A stretch of DNA of 64,000 nt from Collinsella aerofaciens (GTDB lineage Bacteria > Actinomycetota > Coriobacteriia > Coriobacteriales > Coriobacteriaceae): positions 1 to 64,000 of the forward strand of contig RQAP01000031.1 of the NCBI GenBank assembly GCA_008671135.1, read 5' to 3'. Made by a program: the position numbers and the translations under genes. The notes beneath the pieces are model-generated. The model did no database searches. It worked only from the letters and a program-made list of their open reading frames with translations, and was not told the DNA's origin. Shown here in pieces: positions 20,169-27,929 of the stretch; positions within the stretch are counted from its first letter, which is position 1; the number at the start of each line of letters is the position of its first letter.

Positions 20169-21026
20169 ATGCGCAAACTGTTTTCCCGTCAGCTCATCGA
20201 GGCCCGCCACGAGATGCTGAGCATCTACGAGGCCGTCGATCTGGCCCTCCACGATGCCGTGAGGGCCTATGTTACCGACGACCGCAAGCTCGCCACCAAG
20301 ACCAAGAAGCGCACGCTTTCGATTGACGCACGCTGCGCCAACCTGGAGGCCGTCTGCTACAACCTGATTGCCACGCAGTCACCGGTCGCCTCCGACTTCC
20401 GCTTGCTGCAGACGATCATCTACGTCGACTTTAACCTGCAGCGCATGACCGATAAGGTTCGCCAGATTTGCCGTGCCACGCGTCATATGATCAAGGCCGA
20501 CATCTCGCTGCCCAAGGAGCTTGTCGGCACGGTCGAGGCCGAGGCTGAGGCCGTCTACCAGGTGCTGGGCTCTTCGCTTTCTGCGCTCGTCACCAACGAC
20601 ATGTCCATCATCTGCAACTTGGCCGTCGAGGACGAGCCAGTGCACGCCGCCTACGAGAAGTTCTTCTGCACCTTTAACCGTATGGATACGGGCGACTTTA
20701 TGGACGACGACAGCAACTATGACGACCTGCGCCGCGCCATCATGGTATCGCGCTATCTCGATCGCATCGCCTCGATTTCCATCGATGCCGCCTGCCGTCT
20801 GACCTTCCTGTTGACCGGACAGCGTATGACTGCCGGTGATATCGCCTGCACTGATGAGGATGAGCTCGAGAGCATGCGCGTGCCTTCGGGCGAGGGTGTT
20901 ATCATGAGGCCCGCCGTCGACGCGCGCTACGTTGCCAAGGTGCCCGTTAGCGAGGTCAGCGAGGGTCTTCGCTACCTGCTCGATCATCTTGAGGACGAGG
21001 ACGATGGCGAGGACGACGAGGAGTAA
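20169..21026 (+). CDS. phoU: Phosphate signalling protein PhoU
   Basis: Cytoplasmic regulator that links Pst activity to the phosphate-sensing histidine kinase. The 285-residue protein has the two tandem three-helix PhoU repeats and an added acidic C-terminal extension (Asp/Glu run in the last 15 residues) beyond the usual length of about 220-230 residues. Last gene of the pst operon; no PhoR/PhoB pair is in this window. Confidence 0.9.
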   Translation: MRKLFSRQLIEARHEMLSIYEAVDLALHDAVRAYVTDDRKLATKTKKRTLSIDARCANLEAVCYNLIATQSPVASDFRLLQTIIYVDFNLQRMTDKVRQICRATRHMIKADISLPKELVGTVEAEAEAVYQVLGSSLSALVTNDMSIICNLAVEDEPVHAAYEKFFCTFNRMDTGDFMDDDSNYDDLRRAIMVSRYLDRIASISIDAACRLTFLLTGQRMTAGDIACTDEDELESMRVPSGEGVIMRPAVDARYVAKVPVSEVSEGLRYLLDHLEDEDDGEDDEE

Positions 21027-21145
21027 GTAACCCCGTTCGTCGAAAGATTGTAAATACCTAAGTGAGCGCGGCCTTGCACATGCGGGGCCGCGCTCTTGCG
21101 TTAGCATGGGACTACTTGTTTGGCTGTCAGCGGAGGCGATTGGCA

Positions 21146-21883
21146 ATGGATAACTATTTGGACTTGATGCGCGCTCGCCGCGAGCAGATTCTGGAACGTT
21201 TTTATGCGGCGCTCGATCGCGCGGGCCGTCCCCACGACGCCGCGAGCCTCATTGCCGTGTCCAAGACCGTTGGTGTCGATGAGACCGTTGCCGCCATCCA
21301 GGCGGGGTATCGCCATTTTGCCGAGAACCGCCCGCAGGAGCTGGTTCGCAAGCTCACGGGTCTGGCGGAGCATCCGGAGCTGCCCGAGGTGCGCTTCGAT
21401 ATGATCGGCAACCTGCAGACCAATAAGATCAATGCGGTGCTGGGCTCAGCCGAGCTGATTCACTCGGTGGGTTCGCTGCATCTGGCGCAGGCGATCTCGA
21501 GCCGTGCTGTCCGCAAGATTGAGGCAGGCGAGCTCGCCGGCCCCCAGCGTGTGCTCATTGAGGTCAATGTGAGTGGTGAGGAGTCGAAGGGAGGCTTTTC
21601 GCCCGATGAGATTCGCGCCGCCGCGGGTGAGCTTGCGGAACTTGAGGGAATTTGCGTGCAGGGGCTTATGACTATGGCGCCCCGGGGGAATAAGGATGTG
21701 GCACACCGCACCTTTGCGGGTCTTCGTGAGCTGAGGGATGAGCTGGAGGCGGCGCATCCCGATTTGAACCTGCCTGAGCTTTCCTGCGGCATGAGCGAGG
21801 ACTTTGAGCCTGCCCTTGAGGAGGGCTCTACGCTCGTTCGCCTGGGCAGGGTAGTATTTAGCCCGGAGTTTGCAGTAAAATAA
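21146..21883 (+). CDS. YggS/YlmE family PLP homeostasis protein
   Basis: PLP-binding protein of the YggS/PROSC family, which buffers pyridoxal phosphate and shows no clear catalysis. The product is about 245 aa. The PLP lysine lies in LIAVSKT (Lys40), followed by family motifs FAENRPQEL, MIGNLQTNK and GLMTMAP. CGGAGG precedes the ATG at 21146. As ylmE it normally sits between ylmD and sepF; here it is split from ylmD by the pst operon. Confidence 0.93.
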   Translation: MDNYLDLMRARREQILERFYAALDRAGRPHDAASLIAVSKTVGVDETVAAIQAGYRHFAENRPQELVRKLTGLAEHPELPEVRFDMIGNLQTNKINAVLGSAELIHSVGSLHLAQAISSRAVRKIEAGELAGPQRVLIEVNVSGEESKGGFSPDEIRAAAGELAELEGICVQGLMTMAPRGNKDVAHRTFAGLRELRDELEAAHPDLNLPELSCGMSEDFEPALEEGSTLVRLGRVVFSPEFAVK

Positions 21884-21943
21884 GGCTCTGAAGTGCGCAC
21901 TGATTATCGGGGCGCCTGCACTAAACCGCGAGAGGACACAACC

Positions 21944-22666
21944 ATGGGCTTCCTTGACGAGATTAAAAATAAGATGCACCTGGGCGGCCAGCAGGGTTAC
22001 GACCAGGGTTATGGCCAGGACGACGACTACGGCTACGATGACGGCTATGACGATAGTTATCAGGGCAACGGCTACAGCGGTGCTTCGGGCGAGGGCTTCT
22101 ACACCCAAGACGAGCCGAGCAACGGCCTGCTTGGTCAGACGCGCCGCGGTGAAGCTGAGTCGGTTGCCGTGTATACGCGCTCCGGTCAGCTGGTCGGCGA
22201 TGACTCTCGCCATGCCACAACGTATAACCCGCCTTCGCGCTCGCAGGACAGTGTTGCGAGCGGTTATCGTCCTGGTGCCTATGACACGCCGTCTAGCTAC
22301 GCCGAGAACACCCGCGCCCGTGCCGCCGCTGCGCCCGCGCCTGCACCGAGCGATGCCTCGGCCTATGCGAGCAATATCATCAACGCCACACCGCAGCTGC
22401 CGGCCTATGTCCTGCGCCCCGAGAGCTATGACGACGTGGAGACCGTGGTGCGCCGCGTTCGCACCAAGCAGCCTGTCGCACTGATTTTTGTGGGCGTACG
22501 CACCGAAGTTGCCAAGCGCGTCTTGGACTTCTCTTACGGCTTTGCCTGCGGTCTGGGTGCCACGGTCAAGGAGGTGGGCGACCGCGTGTTCATGGTGCTG
22601 CCCGCCGGTTGCGAGGTCAAAGATTCCGATCTCAAGAAGCTTCGTGCGGACGGCTACCTTAAGTAA
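21944..22666 (+). CDS. sepF: Cell division protein SepF
   Basis: FtsZ membrane anchor used in place of FtsA by many Gram-positive bacteria. The 240-residue product starts with the amphipathic helix MGFLDEIKNKM, has a Tyr/Asp/Gly-rich low-complexity linker (about 20-130) and a C-terminal SepF (DUF552) domain beginning near RPESYDDVETVVR. It is longer than typical SepF because of the linker. GAGAGGA precedes the ATG. Its stop is in the same frame as the following ylmG. Confidence 0.93.
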   Translation: MGFLDEIKNKMHLGGQQGYDQGYGQDDDYGYDDGYDDSYQGNGYSGASGEGFYTQDEPSNGLLGQTRRGEAESVAVYTRSGQLVGDDSRHATTYNPPSRSQDSVASGYRPGAYDTPSSYAENTRARAAAAPAPAPSDASAYASNIINATPQLPAYVLRPESYDDVETVVRRVRTKQPVALIFVGVRTEVAKRVLDFSYGFACGLGATVKEVGDRVFMVLPAGCEVKDSDLKKLRADGYLK

Positions 22667-22687
22667 AGACAAGACGAGGAGATTCCC

Positions 22688-22969
22688 ATCAACATCTACA
22701 CTATCGTCCAGCTGGTCAACACGCTGTTCAACTTCTATTCCACGCTCATTGTCGTCTACTGCTTTATGACGTGGATTCCCATGAAGCAGGGTGGTTTGCT
22801 TCAGGATATTGCCGCGGTGCTTGATAGCGTGTGCGGTCCGTGGCTCAACCTGTTCCGTCGTTTCATCCCGCCGATGGGCGGTATCGATTTTTCGCCGGTC
22901 GTTGCGATTATTGCGTTGCAGTTGGTGCAGAGGCTGGTTCTGCAGCTTCTTATAGGTATACTCGTGTAG
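22688..22969 (+). CDS. YggT/YlmG family membrane protein with apparent non-ATG start
   Basis: Small two-helix membrane protein of the YggT family, linked genetically to cell division and FtsZ positioning. Reading from ATC at 22688 gives 93 residues beginning (I/M)NIYTIVQLVNTLFNF, with membrane segments in each half and the family SxxFxPP-like motif (FRRFIPPMGGIDFSP). No ATG, GTG or TTG lies between the sepF stop (22664-22666) and the internal ATG at 22766, which would cut off the first membrane segment. GAGGAG is placed 6 nt before the ATC, so an AUC (or AUU at 22682) start, or a point change from ATG, is likely. Confidence 0.8.
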   Translation: MNIYTIVQLVNTLFNFYSTLIVVYCFMTWIPMKQGGLLQDIAAVLDSVCGPWLNLFRRFIPPMGGIDFSPVVAIIALQLVQRLVLQLLIGILV

Positions 22970-23030
22970 AACTGACTTAGTAACTTACGTCGGGCGTGTA
23001 GCGCCGAGGCGATGAAAAAGGAGACTTGTT

Positions 23031-23705
23031 ATGGCTATTACCCCTGCAGACATCCAGGCTCAGACTTTCTCTGAGGCCAAGCGTGGCTACGATCCTGCCG
23101 AGGTCGACGTCTTCTTGGAGACGCTGTCCTCTGAGGTTGACGCTATGCTCGCTAAGATCGTCGACCTTAAGGGTCGTCTGACTGCTACCGAGCAGCAGCT
23201 TGCCGATGCGCAGGCTCAGCTTGCCCAGGCTCAGGATGCCCCCGCCCAGGCCGTTCCTGCCGCCCCCGTGGCTGCTCCCGCCCCTGACTTCTCCGCTCAG
23301 GAGCGCCAGATTTCCGCTGCCCTGATCGCTGCCCAGCAGACCGCTGAGACCATTGTCAACGATGCCAATGAGAACGCTGAGCGTATGCGCAACGCGGCTG
23401 ACGCCAAGGCCCGCGAGGTTATCCGCCATGCTCTGACCGAAAAGCAGGCTGAGCTCGAGGAGATCGATCGTCTCAAGGCTTCTCGTGAGGAGTTCAAGGC
23501 CGAGTATCTCAAGCTCATCCAGCACTTCATGGACGATGCCCAGAACTCCTTCCCGGCCGACCTCATGGCCTCCACGCCGGTCGGTTCTGCCGCTTCTCCT
23601 GCGGTGACTGTTCCCGCCGAGCCGCTGCCCGTCGCTGACCCGGTTGTCCCCGTGGCCGATCCCTTCGCCCCGATCGACAACTTCGCTGCCGACGACCTGG
23701 ACTAA
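23031..23705 (+). CDS. divIVA: DivIVA domain protein
   Basis: Curvature-sensing coiled-coil protein that organises poles or septa. The 224-residue product has the N-terminal DivIVA membrane-binding domain (TPADIQAQTF, RGYDPAEVDVFL), a first coiled coil (about 40-75), an Ala/Pro linker, a second coiled coil (about 90-170) and a Pro/Val/Ala-rich acidic tail. It closes the division block and is followed by a strong terminator. Confidence 0.93.
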   Translation: MAITPADIQAQTFSEAKRGYDPAEVDVFLETLSSEVDAMLAKIVDLKGRLTATEQQLADAQAQLAQAQDAPAQAVPAAPVAAPAPDFSAQERQISAALIAAQQTAETIVNDANENAERMRNAADAKAREVIRHALTEKQAELEEIDRLKASREEFKAEYLKLIQHFMDDAQNSFPADLMASTPVGSAASPAVTVPAEPLPVADPVVPVADPFAPIDNFAADDLD

Positions 23706-23731
23706 CATTCGGCCTACAATTTAGTGCCTAG

Positions 23732-23762
23732 AAAGGACCCGCAGCTTGCGGGTCCTTTTTTA
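23732..23762 (+). terminator. Rho-independent terminator after divIVA
   Basis: A perfect 12-bp stem (23732-23743 with 23747-23758) with a 3-nt loop merges into a run of T. It ends the sepF-ylmG-divIVA transcript. Confidence 0.93.
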
Positions 23763-23786
23763 TGACTGTACCGGGGCGCGCAACAT

Positions 23787-23824
23787 AAAAAACCGAGCCC
23801 TGCACATAGTGGCGCAGAACTCGG
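23787..23824 (-). terminator. Terminator of the nitroreductase gene
   Basis: Read on the minus strand, CCGAG plus a CTGC/GCAG inner helix form a hairpin followed by TTTTTT (the A run at 23787-23792 on plus). It faces the divIVA terminator, so the convergent pair is insulated. Confidence 0.8.
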
Positions 23825-23871
23825 CGAACCGGTGAGCGGTCAAGGATAGGTTTTAGGGCATGTCCCAAAAT

Positions 23872-24402
23872 CTACTTGAGGAGGAAGTCGGAGAGGGGAA
23901 TGGTACGGGCCTCGCGATGCTCGGGGTCGGCGATGTGGTCGGCAGGATATCCGCAGACGAGCATGTGATAGGGATAGACGCCCTCGGGCAGGTTGAACTG
24001 CTCCTGTGCCACCTCGGGCTTAAAATGGCATACCCAGCACGTTCCCAGGCCCTGCTCGGTGGCCTCCATCATCATCTGATCGCACACTATGGACGTATCG
24101 ATTTCACTGGAATTCATCTGGTCATACGGGCGCACCCAAGCGTCTTCGGTAACGCTACAAATAAGGAAGATGAGCGGAGCGCCAAAGATAGATCCATCAC
24201 GAGCAAACCGAGGCTGACAAGCAGCAGCCTTCTCCAGAAGCTCAGGCGTATCCAGCACCATCACACGAGAAGGATGATTATTACAAGCAGAAGGAGCAAT
24301 CCGCCCAGCCTCAACAATGGCATCCACAACAGCTTGCTCAACAGAACGATCCTGAAATTCACGACAAGAATACCGACCCCGAGTCAGATCCAAATAACTC
24401 AC
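23872..24402 (-). CDS. Nitroreductase family protein
   Basis: FMN-dependent nitroreductase-like oxidoreductase of about 176 aa, start GTG at 24402 with GGAGGG 7 nt upstream. The N-terminus SYLDLTRGRYSCREFQ and the SACNNHPSR segment are FMN-contact motifs of the family; GLGTCWVCHF is the central motif. Substrate unknown. The 5' part of the gene is strikingly A/C-rich on the plus strand (T-ending codons in the gene) while the 3' part uses normal GC-ending codons, so the gene is compositionally mosaic. Confidence 0.85.
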   Translation of the reverse strand: MSYLDLTRGRYSCREFQDRSVEQAVVDAIVEAGRIAPSACNNHPSRVMVLDTPELLEKAAACQPRFARDGSIFGAPLIFLICSVTEDAWVRPYDQMNSSEIDTSIVCDQMMMEATEQGLGTCWVCHFKPEVAQEQFNLPEGVYPYHMLVCGYPADHIADPEHREARTIPLSDFLLK

Positions 24403-24569
24403 AACCAAGCCCTCCAAATTCAACGAATCGATCCAAAGCAGAACAAAGGGCACCCAAAGCTCCATCCAGCCAAACGTTTAAGGCGGTCCCAAAGTTCCCG
24501 ATCGGGCCCAAAGGCCCTGCCAACAAAAGCCCCATCGCTTTCAAAGTATCAGCCAAAGTTCCCAATGGT

Positions 24570-24677
24570 GGTACGTAAGGCGAAGGGCCGGCCACGGTTT
24601 ACTTTCGAACGACTCTGCAAAGCGGCCGGAGTGAGAAAGCAAACCGTGGTCGGCCCTTCGCCGCCGGGACACGTACC
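24570..24677. repeat. Long imperfect inverted repeat downstream of the PiT operon
   Basis: A 20-bp inverted repeat (24581-24600 with 24641-24660, one G-T pair) is enclosed by an outer GGTACGT/ACGTACC pair (24570-24576, 24671-24677) and holds an inner CTTTC/GAAAG pair. It ends a few bases from the DUF47 stop. No T run follows on either strand, so it is not a classical terminator. Confidence 0.8.
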
Positions 24678-24682
24678 CCCAA

Positions 24683-25306
24683 TTAACTGTTCTTCATGAC
24701 AATCGAATCCACAATATCGGCCACATTCTCACAGCAGTCAGCGCAGTACTCCAGGAAGGCGTATACGTCACGCCAGGCGATGACCTCGAGCGGGTCCTTG
24801 CCGTTAACGTGCAGGTTGCGCATGGCGTTGATATAGAGCTCGTCGGCTTCGGACTCGATGGTGTTGATCTGGATGACGAGTTCGCGCAGGGTCTTGGACT
24901 TGCGGTAGTTGGGCAGCTCGACCATCAGGTCTTTCATGGCGCGGCAGGCGTCAGTCACCTTGTGGGCGATGACGATGGCGTCGGGATGGATGCTCTGAAT
25001 GTTGGTGAAGTAGACGCGCTGCACGACGCCCTCAATACGGTCGAGCACGGTGTCGAGCGCGCAGCTCATCAGATCCAGATCCTCGCGCTCGAGCGGGGTG
25101 ATAAAGGCGGTGAGCAGGGCGTCTTCGAGCTCGTGGTGCTTCTTGTCTGCCGCATGCTCAATCGCATGCATCTCCTCGAGCATGTCGTGGATCTGCGCGG
25201 GATCAAAGTTCTCAAAAATCTTGATGAGCAACTCTGCGGCCTGGACAGCAAGGTCGGCGCAGGCGACGTAGTTGTCAAAGTAGAACGAATCGGGTTTCTT
25301 TGCCAT
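24683..25306 (-). CDS. DUF47 (PhoU-like) protein paired with PiT transporter
   Basis: All-helical PhoU-divergent (DUF47) protein of 207 residues. It lies 67 bp downstream of a PiT phosphate transporter on the same strand; DUF47-PiT pairs are common, and the partner is thought to control transport. AAAGGA lies before the ATG. Conserved E/D-rich helices (EMHAIEHAADKKHHEL, INTIESEADEL) match the metal-binding PhoU motif pattern. Confidence 0.9.
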   Translation of the reverse strand: MAKKPDSFYFDNYVACADLAVQAAELLIKIFENFDPAQIHDMLEEMHAIEHAADKKHHELEDALLTAFITPLEREDLDLMSCALDTVLDRIEGVVQRVYFTNIQSIHPDAIVIAHKVTDACRAMKDLMVELPNYRKSKTLRELVIQINTIESEADELYINAMRNLHVNGKDPLEVIAWRDVYAFLEYCADCCENVADIVDSIVMKNS

Positions 25307-25373
25307 GGGTGGGTCCTTTCGAGGCGAAGACGGGTGGGCGAAGTGTTGCGGTCCAGATGGACGTTCGGTTTGA

Positions 25374-26423
25374 CTAGAGGAACATCATGAACAGCTTGGC
25401 CATGACAAAGCTGATGAGTCCGCAGGCGGGGAAGGTGAAGAACCAGGTGAACATCATGTCCTTGACGACGCCGAAGTTGATGGCCGAGAGGCGCTTGACG
25501 GCACCGACGCCCATGATGGCGCAGGTCTTGATGTGTGTGGAGGACACGGGGATGCCGGTAAGGGTGGCAAGCAGCAGGTTCGCGGCGCCCGCGAGGTCGG
25601 CGGAGAAGCCCTGATACTTCTCGAGCTTAACCATGCTCTGGCCGACGGACTTGATGATGCGCTCACCGCCCACGCTGGTGCCGATACCCATGGTGGCCGA
25701 GCACAGCAGCATAATCCAGATGGGGATGCCGGCATCGCCGACGCTGGTCTGGCCGTTTGCGAAGGCCACGCCTAAAAAGAGCACGCCGATGAACTTCTGT
25801 CCATCCTGCGCGCCGTGCATAAAGCTCATGGCCGCAGCGCTCGCGATCTGAGCGTATTTAAAGAAGACATTGGCACGTCGCCTGTTGGCGGCGGCGAAAA
25901 GAATCGAGACGAGTTTGCACAGGACCCAGCCCATGACAAAGCCCAGGCCGATGGAGAGCGCCAGGCCGTAGATGACCTTCATCCACTCGTGGACGTTGAC
26001 GCTGCTCGCGCCGCCGAGGGCGATAGCGGCACCGGTCAGGCCGGCGATAAGGCTGTGGCTTTGCGAGGTGGGGATGCCAAAACGCGACGCTGTGGCGCCG
26101 TAGACGACGATGGAGAACAACGCCGCGCAGAGGCACGCGAGCGCCATGGTGCTGTTTCCGCCAAAATCGACGATATGTGAGATGGTGTTGGCGACGCTCG
26201 CATTAAAGTGCGTCATGATGAGCACGCCGAGGAAGTTGAATGCGGCGCTCATGAGAATGGCGGCGCGGGCGGGCATGCAACGCGTAGTGACGCAGGTCGC
26301 GATGGCGTTGGGCGCGTCGGTCCATCCATTGACGAAGATGGCGCCCAACGCGAGGATCACGGTGACGGCAAGGACTGGGTTCGACACAATTTGGCCGAGG
26401 AAGGTTGAGAACGTTACGTCCAT
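25374..26423 (-). CDS. Inorganic phosphate transporter, PiT family
   Basis: Low-affinity ion-coupled phosphate symporter (349 aa, about ten membrane segments). The two PiT repeats are seen as GWTDAPNAIA near the N-terminus with FGIPTSQSHS, and the second-half GIPVSSTHIKT. The first motif differs from the common GANDVANA form. It forms a two-gene minus-strand unit with the DUF47 protein, giving the locus two phosphate systems (Pst and PiT) within 10 kb. Confidence 0.92.
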   Translation of the reverse strand: MDVTFSTFLGQIVSNPVLAVTVILALGAIFVNGWTDAPNAIATCVTTRCMPARAAILMSAAFNFLGVLIMTHFNASVANTISHIVDFGGNSTMALACLCAALFSIVVYGATASRFGIPTSQSHSLIAGLTGAAIALGGASSVNVHEWMKVIYGLALSIGLGFVMGWVLCKLVSILFAAANRRRANVFFKYAQIASAAAMSFMHGAQDGQKFIGVLFLGVAFANGQTSVGDAGIPIWIMLLCSATMGIGTSVGGERIIKSVGQSMVKLEKYQGFSADLAGAANLLLATLTGIPVSSTHIKTCAIMGVGAVKRLSAINFGVVKDMMFTWFFTFPACGLISFVMAKLFMMFL

Positions 26424-26672
26424 ATATGGGCTTTCTCGAAGTTTGCAGACACGTTACAAAAACATGATAAATCGTATCACCTCCTACGGGTTTCTTTGCC
26501 GAGTTCTGATGGGAGAAGTAATTTTTTGGCACTAAAATTGAATATTAGCCCTGTTGACCGTGGGTGTTCTTTTTGCTATCACGCCATGCGGACACGCGCG
26601 TTCGCTCCGACACTCCAAAACCACAGTCTGTTCGCTTTACAACATGCAAACATGCGTTCGATAATAGGAGAC

Positions 26673-27011
26673 ATGGAATATCGACAGACAGATGGCAAAA
26701 CTCGGCGCGTGCACAAGCAGTATGTGGACGTCGTGGCTCGCATCCTCGCGGGCGGACAGGTCGTGCCGGTCACCGTCTGCTGGGTCGACGGTCGTTGCTT
26801 TACGATTGACGAGATTGTCTCGACCGCTGGGTTTGGCCTGACGGTTCACGGCATCCGTACGGCAACCTATAAGGTGCGTTTTGGCGGGCACGCGACCGAG
26901 TTGTATCTGGAGGACCAGACGCGCGAACGACCAGATGGCTCGCAGGCCCACCTGATGCGTTGGTGGGTGTGGGCATTCGACCGTACGCTTGAGGGCGAGC
27001 GCCGTAGGTAA
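26673..27011 (+). CDS. Small uncharacterised protein
   Basis: Predicted 112-residue soluble protein, beginning MEYRQTDGKTRRV. No family recognised with confidence; the pattern VPVTVCWVDGRCFTIDEIV followed by a basic/aromatic strand-rich stretch resembles small single-domain proteins of unknown function annotated in Actinomycetota (DUF6504-like is a guess). The start is uncertain: AGGAG lies only 2 nt before the ATG. Earlier in-frame starts (26652, 26496) lack a ribosome site. Confidence 0.6.
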   Translation: MEYRQTDGKTRRVHKQYVDVVARILAGGQVVPVTVCWVDGRCFTIDEIVSTAGFGLTVHGIRTATYKVRFGGHATELYLEDQTRERPDGSQAHLMRWWVWAFDRTLEGERRR

Positions 27012-27095
27012 GGACGCACGGCGTTCGGGTACAATGACAGGAATCTTGTCAGCTACTGCGCCGTTATTTGTGGCGCTTTTTGAAAGGACGAACCT

Positions 27096-27791
27096 ATGAA
27101 CGATATCCAGGGCTATCAGAACGGCCCCGTCGAGAGCGGCGCAAGCCGCGCCAAGGAGATGTCGCCGCGCGCGTACAATCTCACCATGTCTGCCCTGATC
27201 TTCTTGGGCTTTTGCGCCATGGGCGCCGGCGCCTACTTTACGAGCACCATGTCGTTTGCGCGCATGATGATGAGCGGCGCCGCCTTGCCGCTGGTCTTTG
27301 GCTCGTTTATTTTGACCATCGTCGGCATGGTTATGATGTCGGCTGCTGCCAGCAAACAGTCCGTGGGCCTGTCCCTTGTGGGCTACGTAATCTTTGCGAG
27401 TACCTTTGGCCTGACCGCGTCGTTTGGCCTTGCCAACTACGACCTGCCCACCATCAACACTGCCTTTATCGCCACGGCCGCCATCACCTTTGTCTTTGGC
27501 GCCTTGGGCGTGACGTTCCCCAAGTTTTTCCAGCGCGTATATGGCATCGGTTTTGGCATTCTGCTCGCCACTATTCTGGTTGAGATCGTGCTGATGTTCA
27601 TGGGCGTCTCGCAGACCATCACCGACCTGATCGTGATCGTGGTGTTCGCCGGCTTTATTGGCTACGACACCTATGTTGCCACGACAGTGCCGCCTACACT
27701 GCCCAACGCCGTGCTTATGGCCTCTAACCTGTTCGTGGATATTATCAACGTGTTCCTGCGCATTCTGAACATCCTCGGCCGTCGCGACTAG
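27096..27791 (+). CDS. Bax inhibitor-1 (BI-1/YccA) family membrane protein
   Basis: Seven-helix membrane protein (231 aa) of the BI-1/TMBIM family; bacterial members act as pH-sensitive calcium leak channels or interact with FtsH, but the role here is unknown. The segment VFAGFIGYDTYVA in the sixth helix region resembles the conserved DxQ/DT motif. Ribosome site GAAAGGA precedes the ATG; a clear terminator follows. Confidence 0.85.
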   Translation: MNDIQGYQNGPVESGASRAKEMSPRAYNLTMSALIFLGFCAMGAGAYFTSTMSFARMMMSGAALPLVFGSFILTIVGMVMMSAAASKQSVGLSLVGYVIFASTFGLTASFGLANYDLPTINTAFIATAAITFVFGALGVTFPKFFQRVYGIGFGILLATILVEIVLMFMGVSQTITDLIVIVVFAGFIGYDTYVATTVPPTLPNAVLMASNLFVDIINVFLRILNILGRRD

Positions 27792-27834
27792 TGGCGAATT
27801 GCGGCGGTGCTTGCCGTGCATGCAAATCGATGCG

Positions 27835-27863
27835 AAAGGCGGTCCTTCGGGGCCGTCTTTTTT
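27835..27863 (+). terminator. Rho-independent terminator after the BI-1 gene
   Basis: An 11-bp stem (27835-27845 with 27850-27860, two G-T pairs) closes a TTCG tetraloop and continues into six T. Confidence 0.9.
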
Positions 27864-27929
27864 GTACGCGACGGGGTATCATGGATGGGAAAAGCCGATA
27901 GCGGCAGAGACCGAGAAAGGTGACCACTT

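Noticed and set aside
22766..22969. ylmG starting at the internal ATG
   Set aside because: Would delete most of the first membrane helix of a two-helix family, and there is no ribosome site before 22766.
24541..24680. HTH-like coding sequence within the inverted repeat
   Set aside because: The apparent peptide arises from the palindrome and has no start signal; structure is the better explanation.
23860..24699. 279-codon plus-strand reading frame opposite the nitroreductase
   Set aside because: It is antisense to a convincing gene, has no ribosome site, and its length reflects the A/C skew of the region.
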